Below are positions 10,223 through 19,038 of a stretch of 64,000 nucleotides of DNA, in pieces. How positions within the stretch are numbered: the stretch's first letter is position 1; every line of letters begins with the position of its first letter. Both the position numbers and the translations under genes were made by a program. Below the pieces are notes generated by a model. That model was given only the letters and a program-made list of their open reading frames with translations, had not been told where the DNA came from and searched no databases. This stretch comes from Paludibacteraceae bacterium (GTDB lineage: Bacteria; Bacteroidota; Bacteroidia; Bacteroidales; Paludibacteraceae). Where the stretch lies: contig JAEERP010000001.1 of assembly GCA_016285885.1 (NCBI GenBank), positions 124,001 through 188,000 on the forward strand. Reading direction: 5' to 3'.

Positions 10223-10636
10223 ATGAAATCTTTTCTTTGGGTCTTATTTACATTGCTTTCTATAGTTGCAGTGGGACAAAATAAGCCTTCAAATGTTCCT
10301 CCTAAAACACCTAAAAAGAGTGTGGTTGCAATAGATGAGCCATCCTATGAGATGTATCCAACGAAAAACATGTGGAATTTTTTGAAGTTAAATACAATTA
10401 CAGGCCAAGTCTGGGTTGTCCAATATGGATTAACGGACGAAAATAGAATACAAATTCCAGTGAATTCTTCTGGTTTATTGTGGAATGATGAACAACGGAT
10501 AAAAGGTCGTTTTAAATTAATTCCAACGGAGAATATGTGGAACTTTATTTTAATAGATCAGGTTGATGGTCGGGTTTGGCAGGTGCAATGGAGTACTTCT
10601 CCTAGTAACATGGGTGTGATGAAGATATCCGATTAG
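10223..10636 (+). CDS. Small secreted hypothetical protein with duplicated MWNF...QVWxVQ motif
   Basis: 137 aa with signal peptide; internal duplication TKNMWNFLKLNTITGQVWVVQYG / TENMWNFILIDQVDGRVWQVQWS. Confidence 0.65.
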   Translation: MKSFLWVLFTLLSIVAVGQNKPSNVPPKTPKKSVVAIDEPSYEMYPTKNMWNFLKLNTITGQVWVVQYGLTDENRIQIPVNSSGLLWNDEQRIKGRFKLIPTENMWNFILIDQVDGRVWQVQWSTSPSNMGVMKISD

Positions 10637-10677
10637 TTACCGCTTTTATATTGATTATACTGGAATGTGAAAAAATA

Positions 10678-10708
10678 AACCCAGCAACCGAGAAGGTGCT
10701 GGGTTTTT
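10678..10708 (+). terminator. Terminator
   Basis: AACCCAGCA accgagaagg TGCTGGGTT followed by T-run. Confidence 0.8.
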
Positions 10709-10727
10709 ATTTGTCGTGAAATCCCTA

Positions 10728-11588
10728 TTATCCCAAATAAGACTTCAGCAATTTGCTTCTTGAATTTTGTCTGAGGCGGCGGATAGCCTTCTCCTTGATT
10801 TGGCGGACACGCTCACGGGTCAGACCGAAGTTCTCGCCGATCTCTTCGAGGGTCATCTCCTGGTAACCGATACCGAAGAACATCTTGATGATTTCGCTCT
10901 CCCTTTCGGTAAGGGTGGAGAGGGCTCTGTCGATCTCTCTGGACAAAGACTCGTTGATGAGGGATTTGTCCGCAATTGGAGAATCATCGTTCACCAGCAC
11001 GTCCAAGAGGCTGTTGTCCTCGCCCTCCACGAATGGAGCGTCCACGGAGATATGACGGCCGGAGATCTTCATGGCGTCGGAGATCTTGTCCACAGGCATG
11101 TCCAAAATGCCGGCCACCTCTTCGGTGGAAGGACGTCTCTCGTTCTCTTGCTCGAATTGTGAGAGCGCCTTGTTGATTTTATTGAGTGAGCCCACCTGGT
11201 TGAGGGGCAGGCGGACGATTCTAGACTGTTCAGCCAATGCCTGAAGGATGGATTGGCGGATCCACCACACGGCGTAAGAGATGAACTTGAAACCCCTTGT
11301 CTCGTCGAATTTCTCGGCGGCTTTGATCAAACCCAGGTTACCCTCGTTGATGAGGTCAGGCAAACTCAATCCTTGGTTTTGGTACTGCTTAGCAACAGAA
11401 ACCACGAAACGGAGGTTGGCGCGTGTCAGTTTCTCCAATGCGCGGCGGTCACCTTTCTTGATCCTTTGCGCTAACTCGACTTCCTCCTCGACGGTGATCA
11501 GGTCTTCACGTCCGATTTCCTGAAGGTACTTGTCCAGGGAGGCACTCTCTCTGTTCGTGATTGATTTTGTAATCTTTAACTGTCTCAT
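10728..11588 (-). CDS. rpoD: Primary RNA polymerase sigma factor (RpoD/SigA type, short Bacteroidetes form)
   Basis: [39 protein letters not shown] and [29 protein letters not shown]-type regions. Confidence 0.93.
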   Translation of the reverse strand: MRQLKITKSITNRESASLDKYLQEIGREDLITVEEEVELAQRIKKGDRRALEKLTRANLRFVVSVAKQYQNQGLSLPDLINEGNLGLIKAAEKFDETRGFKFISYAVWWIRQSILQALAEQSRIVRLPLNQVGSLNKINKALSQFEQENERRPSTEEVAGILDMPVDKISDAMKISGRHISVDAPFVEGEDNSLLDVLVNDDSPIADKSLINESLSREIDRALSTLTERESEIIKMFFGIGYQEMTLEEIGENFGLTRERVRQIKEKAIRRLRQNSRSKLLKSYLG

Positions 11589-11712
11589 TTAGCTTTTCTC
11601 CTCACTTAAATGAAAATTTCGGAACGCAAAGATACGAAAAAAAATGGATTGTTCATCTTTTAGGGGAGAAAAAATGGACGGATTGTGTGTGGTCGTCTCG
11701 CTTATCGCATTA

Positions 11713-11773
11713 GGTGCTGTGCGTCTTTCCTATTTATAGAAAGCCCCTATGGGGCAAGGTGTGGAATGCGTTT
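11713..11773 (+). repeat. 61-bp direct repeat, left copy, flanking the type I RM locus
   Basis: ggtgctgtgcgtctttcctatttatagaaagcccctatggggcaaggtgtggaatgcgttt; second copy at 17708-17768 with one mismatch. Confidence 0.9.
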
Positions 11774-11875
11774 CTGTTAAATCTCGCACTCCATACCCCA
11801 GTGGGGTTTCCTTTCGCATCGTCCCCATGTGATGCATGTGTCTTGAAAATGTTTTTCTTCTGTCATGTCACAACC

Positions 11876-14296
11876 TTATGCCCAACGATACAATTGCTTC
11901 TGGAACTCGAAATATTGCTGGCGTATTTGGCTTACGTCCATGTTCAGATTAGACTTCGCATCGTTTATGGTGCCGTATTTCATGTTGATTAATGTTGCTA
12001 AATTATTGGTTGTGAGCTCTCTGTAACTATTCCGTAAATATTGTTCCAAGAGAAAATCGACGAATACTTTCTGGGCGGCGTTTTGCTTCTTGTAATAATC
12101 GTTACGCACCATTTCGACTCGTTTTTCACGCTCCATCGGGGTGGTCTCGTAGGCGATATACTCCAGTACGTCAAGCAGGTCGCAATCCTCACGTCCCATC
12201 ACACGCTGTATGGCCTGTAATTTATCTTCATGGAAACCTTCTTGCTCAAGGTGTTCGAGCAATGCCTGACGTGTGTCAGGGTGTTCCCACTGCTTACGCA
12301 AATCCTCTGGCCCGCTGAAAAATGATGGAAGGCGACCAAAAAGTTCTTGTATCAGTTCTTCTATCGAAATAAGTTTGTCTCCGTACTGGAACTTCTCTGT
12401 CCACTTCGTTCGCAGTTCAATTGTCCGCTTGTTTGAAAGACGAACTGTTATCTTCTTTTTCTGCTTGCCTCCACCATCGCATGTGCAGGGCATGTGTCCG
12501 CAGACGGGACATGGGATGGGAAAGTCGATCAGTGAATCGTCTTTGACAGGCGACACGGATCCCTCGTCTGGTACTGCGTAGGGCTTATGTCTGCCGCATG
12601 TGCATGGATAGTTGCCACATACAGGGCAGAACGGGTCACCGTCCCACTCGGCATCTTGGAAGTTCTTGCTTGCGCCCACAAAGTCGTAGATGGTGAAGTA
12701 GTATTTGTCGTCGAAAAGGCGGGTGCCTCGACCGATGATTTGCTTGAATTCCACCATGTTGTTCACGGGACGCATCAGCACGATGTTGCGCACATTGCGG
12801 GCATCCACGCCTGTGGAGAGCTTCTGCGACGTAGTAAGGATGGTGGGTAACTTCCGCTCGTTGTCTTGGAAGAGTTTCAGGGTCTCTTCACCCTCCGATC
12901 CATCATCGGCGGTGACACGCTCGCAATAATTGGACGCAGGACTCTTCTTATACTGATTGATCATATCACGGATGATGTGTGCATGCAATTGTGTGGCACA
13001 GAAGACAATCGTCTTTTCATCTGGATTTATTTGTGACAACAGCTCCTTTACACGATGTTCGTCTCGTTGGCGAATCTCTATCTTGCCATTATAGAAATCA
13101 CTTTCCGTGTAGGTTTTTTCGGTGTCTATTTCGCCTTCTACCTCATCATCAGAATCGTAAACATACTCATCGATGTTACTTTCCGAAATTCGCACACGGA
13201 ATGGCGTCAGGTAACCGTCTGCAATGCCTTGCTTGAGCGAATAGGAATAGACGGGGTTGCCGAAATACTTATATGTATTGGCGTTGTCTTGACGGCGCGG
13301 CGTGGCGGTCATACCGAGTTGATATGCAAACGAGAAGTAATCCATCAGTTCGCGCCATTGGCTCTCGTCGTTCGCACCGCCGCGATGACATTCGTCTATT
13401 ATGATGAAATCGAAGAAATCTGCCGGATATTGCTTGTAGTACGGCTCACCGCTCTCATCGGCACACATGAAGGTCTGGAAGATGGTAAAATAGAGATGTC
13501 TTGCCGTTGGCACCTTATCATGGTTTTTATGCAGTTCATCGGGTGTGATGCGCACCATGGCATCTTCTGGGAACTGTTCAAAATCGTTGACAGCCTGGTT
13601 GGCGAGTATGTTTCGGTCGGCGATGAAGAGGATACGTGGACGTTGGTCGGTTCCATGCAGGTTCCATTTGGTCTGAAACAGTTTCCAACAGATCTGAAAA
13701 GCCGTGTATGTCTTGCCCGTACCAGTTGCCATGGTGAGTAAAATATGCTTTTGACCGCGAGCAACGGCATTCAGCACGTTGTTAATGGCATTCACCTGAT
13801 AGTATCGTGGCTCACGACCGCTATCACGGTTCATCGGTTGCAAATTGAACTTATCGCGCCATTCGTTATCCTCAGGGAAGGTCATCTGCCACAACTCCTG
13901 CGGGGATGGAAATTTATCTATAAAACCTTCGGTGGAAGGGACAATATATTCACCCTTAGCATCTCTCACACCCATATCTATGAAATAGATGCTATCGCCG
14001 TTGGTGGAATAGGCGTAGCGAATCTGCAACATCTCGGCGTACTGCTTGGCTTGCGGCACACCCACCGACACATCCGTCTCGTCCGACTTAGCTTCCACAA
14101 CGGCCAGTTTTATGCCTTTGTATTCAAGGATGTAATCCACTTTTTTAGGATGGCGGGCTTTTAGCTTCTCCACTCGTCCCGGAGCAATGACATAAGCACG
14201 TTGCTCATTGAGGATTTGGCTGTCGGGCACCTGTTCCCAGCCCACGGAATAAAGGGCTGGATCGATCTTTTTGCGGCGTGTTGTTGATTCGTCCAT
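11876..14296 (-). CDS. hsdR: Type I restriction endonuclease subunit R
   Basis: Walker A MATGTGKTYTAFQ, DECHRGG, GMTATPRRQDN, IGRGTRLFD; adjacent to hsdS and hsdM. Confidence 0.93.
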   Translation of the reverse strand: MDESTTRRKKIDPALYSVGWEQVPDSQILNEQRAYVIAPGRVEKLKARHPKKVDYILEYKGIKLAVVEAKSDETDVSVGVPQAKQYAEMLQIRYAYSTNGDSIYFIDMGVRDAKGEYIVPSTEGFIDKFPSPQELWQMTFPEDNEWRDKFNLQPMNRDSGREPRYYQVNAINNVLNAVARGQKHILLTMATGTGKTYTAFQICWKLFQTKWNLHGTDQRPRILFIADRNILANQAVNDFEQFPEDAMVRITPDELHKNHDKVPTARHLYFTIFQTFMCADESGEPYYKQYPADFFDFIIIDECHRGGANDESQWRELMDYFSFAYQLGMTATPRRQDNANTYKYFGNPVYSYSLKQGIADGYLTPFRVRISESNIDEYVYDSDDEVEGEIDTEKTYTESDFYNGKIEIRQRDEHRVKELLSQINPDEKTIVFCATQLHAHIIRDMINQYKKSPASNYCERVTADDGSEGEETLKLFQDNERKLPTILTTSQKLSTGVDARNVRNIVLMRPVNNMVEFKQIIGRGTRLFDDKYYFTIYDFVGASKNFQDAEWDGDPFCPVCGNYPCTCGRHKPYAVPDEGSVSPVKDDSLIDFPIPCPVCGHMPCTCDGGGKQKKKITVRLSNKRTIELRTKWTEKFQYGDKLISIEELIQELFGRLPSFFSGPEDLRKQWEHPDTRQALLEHLEQEGFHEDKLQAIQRVMGREDCDLLDVLEYIAYETTPMEREKRVEMVRNDYYKKQNAAQKVFVDFLLEQYLRNSYRELTTNNLATLINMKYGTINDAKSNLNMDVSQIRQQYFEFQKQLYRWA

Positions 14297-14360
14297 GGTA
14301 ATTATTTTAATCTATTGATTTACAGAATAATACATTCTTTTTATATAGCTTCCACTACAT

Positions 14361-14471
14361 TTTTATGAGGGAATAATTTCAAAAATCTACACTTTTATGA
14401 GGGAATAAATCGAAAAATCTACACTTTTATGAGGGAATAATTTCAAAAAAACACACTTTTATGAGGGAATA
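14361..14471. repeat. Four tandem copies of a 32-bp repeat between hsdS and hsdR
   Basis: TTTTATGAGGGAATA at 14361, 14393, 14425, 14457 (exact 32-bp spacing). Confidence 0.92.
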
Positions 14472-14473
14472 AA

Positions 14474-15670
14474 TCATCCATCCTCCTCAAACACCTTTTT
14501 CAGCAACGCCTGTTTCAGGTCGTTGCAGAGGGTTATGGTTTCGGTGTAGTTAGTTTGCAATGCTTTCACATTGGCAGAGAGGGCGTCGAGGCGGTCGGCG
14601 ATGCGTTGCTGCTCGGGAAGTGTCGGAATTGGTAATACTATTGCTTTCAATGATGGTGCATTTGTGTGTACAACTTTCAATTTTGTTTTGCCAAATCCTT
14701 TTTGTGCAATAGCATCGGGGGTTGATAGAGCATAAGCAAGATATTTAGGATTTTGATTGTGTTTCATAACAATAATATCTCCGCCTGCCAAACACTTATT
14801 ATGTCCCAAATATGCAATACTTTTGCCTATATCTTCAACGCTTTCTCCTGTTATAGCAAACAAAATATCTCCGTGTTCAAAGTATTTTTTTGAATTAATA
14901 ATTTGCTCATCTGTATGAGAAACACATTCTTCAAACCAATAATTATATGTAGTGTAAATTTCGCCATAACGAACACAAGGAACACCCTCTAACCTTATTT
15001 GTTCCCGAGTTATTCCCGAACCTCGATACATATCAGTTTGCAAAGAATCAATTGTTTTCATTTTCCATCCTTCTTTCGGTGTCAACAACTCTTTTAGAGC
15101 GGCTTGAAACAAATCTTTGGCGGCTTGCAGTTGCTTTTCGGCATTGGCTTTAAGGGCTTCTATCTTCGCAAACTCGGCATCAAGATAGGAAACAATGCGC
15201 TGCTGGTCGGAAATAGGAGGAACGGGAATTTGAACATTGGAAAGCCAAACTGTACTCAAGTTCAATTGTGCAGCCCCTGAAGCATTTTCTATACACAATT
15301 GCTCAAATGAATTAGAATTTAAATAATGGAACAGAAAAGTTTTTGATAAATTATCGTTCTTCATTCTAATACAAGCAACTCGCTGGTTTAGTGCTGCTGG
15401 CGTAAGTCCTGTTGGCAAAAGTCCCACTCTACCTACATTTCCAGTCAAAGACATTAATAAATCATTCTTTTTAAGAATGTATTTATTCAAATTGCTTTCC
15501 TCAGACAATGGATAGTATTTAGGTGAATTGTCGACTATAATACCTTTTTGTACGTTTGTTATTCTTATAATTCTTATGCCACAATCTACATAGTTGGAAC
15601 TTTTGAATGCAAATCCGTTCAATATCTCGCAAACCTCACCCAACTTCATATATTTCCATCCTTCTTTCAT
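14474..15670 (-). CDS. hsdS: Type I restriction specificity subunit S
   Basis: Two TRD-type halves each ending in IPxPxxxEQQRI-like motif (IPVPPISDQQRIVSYLD, LPIPTLPEQQRIADRLD); 4-bp overlap with hsdM. Confidence 0.93.
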   Translation of the reverse strand: MKEGWKYMKLGEVCEILNGFAFKSSNYVDCGIRIIRITNVQKGIIVDNSPKYYPLSEESNLNKYILKKNDLLMSLTGNVGRVGLLPTGLTPAALNQRVACIRMKNDNLSKTFLFHYLNSNSFEQLCIENASGAAQLNLSTVWLSNVQIPVPPISDQQRIVSYLDAEFAKIEALKANAEKQLQAAKDLFQAALKELLTPKEGWKMKTIDSLQTDMYRGSGITREQIRLEGVPCVRYGEIYTTYNYWFEECVSHTDEQIINSKKYFEHGDILFAITGESVEDIGKSIAYLGHNKCLAGGDIIVMKHNQNPKYLAYALSTPDAIAQKGFGKTKLKVVHTNAPSLKAIVLPIPTLPEQQRIADRLDALSANVKALQTNYTETITLCNDLKQALLKKVFEEDG

Positions 15671-17118
15671 AGCATCTCCTTTATTTCGTTAATCAATCTT
15701 GCGGAATCGCTGTTGAGGTCGGCGATGGTGCCGAGAATGTCGGCGGCGGTGCGGTTGTCAACAATTTCGGGTTTGTTGGGATTTTTGACAGAAAGGTCGC
15801 AGTCGTCGCCAAGGTCGGCAACATTGAGCGTCCAAGAGTTTTCGCTTTCGGATTTGGTTTTCTGTAATGTTACAAAATCTTCAAGGTCGGCTTCGGTGAG
15901 CGGATTTGTTTTGCCAAGGGTGCGGCTGAGGTTGAGTTGGTAATACCAAATTTTTTGTGTCGGCTCGCCTTTGGAGAAAAACAGCACCACGGTTTTTACG
16001 CCCGCGCCTTGGAAAACTCCTTGCGGAAGGTCGAGAATGGTGTGCAAATTACATTCTTCGAGTAGTTTGCGACGCAGGGATGCGGCATCGCCATTGCTCA
16101 AAAACGTGTTTTTGATTACAATGCCAGCGCGTCCGTTTACTTTGAGCATCTTGATAAAATGCTGCATAAACATATACGCCGTTTCGCTGGTGCGGATGTC
16201 AAAATTTTGAAGCACTTCGGCGCGTTCGCTGCCTCCAAATGGCGGATTGGCAAGGATGATGTCTTTGCGGTCGCGTTGCTGAATGGCGGCGAGGTTTTCG
16301 GTAAGTGTGTTGCCGCGAACGATGTTGGGCGCAGCCACGCCGTGAAAAATCATATTCATTGTGGCAATGATGTAGGGCAATCCCTTTTTCTCCTTGCCAA
16401 AGAATGTTGACTTTTGCAAGGTGTCGGAATCGCTCACCGAATGTACCTGTTCTTGCATATAATTGAACGCCTCGCAGAGGAAGCCCGCCGAGCCGCAAGC
16501 CGGGTCGTAAACGGTTTCGCCAATGCGCGGGTTCACCACTTTGACGATGGTACGGATGAGCGGACGAGGCGTGTAGTATTCGCCACCGTTGCGTCCGGCA
16601 TTGCCCATACGTTTTATTTTGTCTTCATACAGTACGGTCATTTCGTGCTTGTCGTCGGCAGACTGAAAATGCAGCGAATCTATCTTGTTGATAATCTCGC
16701 GCATATTGTATCCGCTGCTCACCTTGTTGCGGAGTTCGCTGAATATCTCGCCAATCTTGTATTCAAGCGTGTCGGGCGACACGGCGGTATCTTTGAAGTG
16801 TTTGAGCGAAGGAAAGAGTTTTTGGTTAACAAATTCCACAAGGTCGTCGCCGGTCATTGCGTTGATAACGTCGAGTTCACCCTTTGCGGTTTTTGGGGCA
16901 GCCCAAGCGTTCCAACGGTTGAAGCCGGTGATAATGCGGCGGTATTCCTTGCCGTTGAGTGCGGCTTCGTCTTCGCGCTCCGTTTCAAGGTCGTCGAGGT
17001 ATTTCAAAAAGAGCAACCACGAAGTCTGCTCTATATAATCGAGTTCGTTGCTGCATCCCGCCTCGTTGCGCAGAATGGCATCGATTGCATTAAAAGTTGA
17101 TTCGTATTTCATCTCCAT
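15667..17118 (-). CDS. hsdM: Type I DNA methyltransferase subunit M
   Basis: VYDPACGSAGFL (motif I), ILANPPFGG (motif IV), N-terminal HsdM helical domain. Confidence 0.95.
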   Translation of the reverse strand: MEMKYESTFNAIDAILRNEAGCSNELDYIEQTSWLLFLKYLDDLETEREDEAALNGKEYRRIITGFNRWNAWAAPKTAKGELDVINAMTGDDLVEFVNQKLFPSLKHFKDTAVSPDTLEYKIGEIFSELRNKVSSGYNMREIINKIDSLHFQSADDKHEMTVLYEDKIKRMGNAGRNGGEYYTPRPLIRTIVKVVNPRIGETVYDPACGSAGFLCEAFNYMQEQVHSVSDSDTLQKSTFFGKEKKGLPYIIATMNMIFHGVAAPNIVRGNTLTENLAAIQQRDRKDIILANPPFGGSERAEVLQNFDIRTSETAYMFMQHFIKMLKVNGRAGIVIKNTFLSNGDAASLRRKLLEECNLHTILDLPQGVFQGAGVKTVVLFFSKGEPTQKIWYYQLNLSRTLGKTNPLTEADLEDFVTLQKTKSESENSWTLNVADLGDDCDLSVKNPNKPEIVDNRTAADILGTIADLNSDSARLINEIKEML

Positions 17119-17160
17119 CGAGTTGTGAATACGAATGCTATTTGTCTAAAAAACGAAAGC

Positions 17161-17329
17161 CATGCCAGATACCTCTATATACAAAAAGAACGTGGGACAA
17201 TTCCTTATCCAACGTTCGAGGTACCTGGCATGACCTACAGATTTGAGATAAGAAATGCCCACGTATGCACGCAGGCATTTGCTTATTTATCCTCAAATCT
17301 GTTCTTCTACTGCCAGGTTTCCGAACGTT
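17161..17329 (-). other. Two overlapping, mutually exclusive long imperfect hairpins in the hsdM upstream region
   Basis: H1: CATGCCAGATACCTC (17161-17175)/GAGGTACCTGGCATG (17218-17232) plus inner stem. H2: AACGTTCG..ACCTGGCA (17211-17230)/TGCCAGGT..CGAACGTT (17311-17329) plus CAGATTTGAG/CTCAAATCTG inner stem. Confidence 0.8.
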
Positions 17330-17473
17330 TCAGATTAAATAGCAAACGCTATGTTTTACAATATGTTAACTAAAATATTTATTATCTGTTTTTTGTTGTA
17401 ATGTTTTTTGTTTGTTAATGAAATTATTATCTGGATAAAATTATCTGTTTTGTTTGGTGGAGACAATGTACAC

Positions 17474-17499
17474 ATCGTCTCTACGTGACCGTCGGTTCC
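17474..17499 (+). repeat. 26-bp repeat copy 1 (atcgtctctacgtgaccgtcggttcc)
   Basis: Identical copy at 17772-17797. Confidence 0.85.
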
Positions 17500-17707
17500 T
17501 CCAGACGGGACAACCTCTATTTATCTCTTCTTCCGAGATGAAATTTGTTTTGCGATTATGCACGTACAAATATAGGGAATTAAGAATTAAGAGTTAAAAA
17601 TTTAGAATCAAAAATTTCGGGGATGGCGATTTAGGGATTTACGATTTACTATTTTGGAATCTAGATTTTTGGGGGAATGAATTATCTTAGGTTTATCATT
17701 TTTATCT

Positions 17708-17768
17708 GGTGCTGTGCGTCTTTCCTATTCATAGAAAGCCCCTATGGGGCAAGGTGTGGAATGCGTTT
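17708..17768 (+). repeat. 61-bp direct repeat, right copy, flanking the type I RM locus
   Basis: See 11713-11773; 60/61 identical by eye. Confidence 0.9.
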
Positions 17769-17771
17769 TCT

Positions 17772-17797
17772 ATCGTCTCTACGTGACCGTCGGTTCC
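17772..17797 (+). repeat. 26-bp repeat copy 2 (atcgtctctacgtgaccgtcggttcc)
   Basis: Identical to 17474-17499. Confidence 0.85.
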
Positions 17798-18070
17798 CAT
17801 AGACAGGTGAAAATAGAGGGCCGGCCAAGCAGACCAATTGCATCTTTATGCGAAAATGATTGGATTTTATAAAAAAACGATTTATTTTTGTGTGATGTTC
17901 ATAAACTCGATTGGACATGATTGCTGGTGATTCGTGTTTACATGATAGGGAATGAATTGAGAGAATAGGGTAGAATGGCACAATCCGGTAGAGTCACCAT
18001 GGGGTAATTAATGCGCAATTTGTGTTTTGACTTCGGTTGAAATTAACTTATGTGTTAAAAAAATGTTGTT

Positions 18071-18877
18071 ATGAAGAAAATTTCACTACAAGCAAGATCA
18101 ATCATCAGAAGAGCCATCGTCTCTTTGTTGTCGTCTATGGGTTTTATCACCGTGCATGGACAAGCGACGGGGAAAGAGGTGGATAGGAGTAGCCGTATAA
18201 ATGACTTTGAAACTGTGGAGGAGTATAATCCTGAAAGAGATTTAATTGCGCTTTACGGATGTCCTTCCGCGGATTTCAGGTTCAGAGGTAATGTCACGGA
18301 CAAGTACGGCAACCCGATAAAGAATGTGAGTGTGCAAGTCACTCATTGCCAGAACGGCGCATTCCCGCCTGTGATGACGGACGAGGATGGAAAGTTTGTG
18401 TTTGAATATAAGACAGCTCCATGGTGCGATATTAGGATATCGGCTACGAATGACATCTCATCCGCTTGTGACACTATCATGGAAGAGGAGTACAAGGACG
18501 AGTTCGTTATGCCTGATTCTCCAAGCGGTGACCCGTTTTACCGTGGCGTATATGATAAAGAAATGACCATCGTCCTTGGGGATGAGGGAGAGACTGGGCA
18601 AATCATATTCGGTCGCCCGAATACGACGGGTGTGAATGATGAAGCCGCGGAGAAAATCCTTTTGATCTCTAACCCGGTGGAGAATTATTTGTGGTTCAAC
18701 TTGACAGGGGAGGAAAGCACCAATGTCGCCATCTATACTTTGAGCGGCGAACAGATGTTGAGCGCCTCTGTTCCGAGCGGAGAGAGCCTTTACGTGGGCA
18801 ATCTGAAGAGCGGAAATTACTTGTTGACCGTCGTTTCCGGAGATAAGAAACTGGCTGCCCGTTTCTTGAAGAAATAG
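18071..18877 (+). CDS. Radical SAM-associated secreted protein (rSAM/lipoprotein-system companion) with C-terminal T9SS-type sorting domain
   Basis: DLIALYGCPSADFRFRGNVTDKYGNPIKNVSVQV resembles rSAM-associated putative lipoproteins; C-terminus ISNPVENYLWFNL...YTLSGEQM...LKSGNYLLTVVSGDKKLAARFLKK is T9SS type A-like; no lipobox Cys. Confidence 0.75.
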   Translation: MKKISLQARSIIRRAIVSLLSSMGFITVHGQATGKEVDRSSRINDFETVEEYNPERDLIALYGCPSADFRFRGNVTDKYGNPIKNVSVQVTHCQNGAFPPVMTDEDGKFVFEYKTAPWCDIRISATNDISSACDTIMEEEYKDEFVMPDSPSGDPFYRGVYDKEMTIVLGDEGETGQIIFGRPNTTGVNDEAAEKILLISNPVENYLWFNLTGEESTNVAIYTLSGEQMLSASVPSGESLYVGNLKSGNYLLTVVSGDKKLAARFLKK

Positions 18878-18950
18878 TGCGGGCGCATTCTCCTTAGATA
18901 GCTTATTTTGCATGTTTAATAAATCGTAGAATTATTAGCACGTACCATCG

Positions 18951-18989
18951 CATCAGTCACCCGAACCTTTGGATGACTGATGTTTTTTT
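18951..18989 (+). terminator. Terminator between the companion protein and the radical SAM gene
   Basis: CATCAGTCA ...TGACTGATG followed by T7. Confidence 0.8.
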
Positions 18990-19038
18990 GCCATGAAGGC
19001 AGTCGGGTGGGTGATTGATTAAATAAAAAAGAGAGGAT

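Noticed and set aside
13055-13741. 228-aa ORF antisense to hsdR, and the 228-aa ORF 16414-17100 antisense to hsdM
   Set aside because: Shadow ORFs opposite well-supported RM subunits.
14474-17118. Possible phase-variable hsdS inversion system
   Set aside because: Only one full hsdS, no silent partial hsdS cassettes and no tyrosine recombinase seen in the window.
17125-17373. 82-aa ORF across the hsdM upstream region
   Set aside because: Coincides with the long hairpins; no recognisable protein features, and the inverted-repeat structure explains the sequence better.
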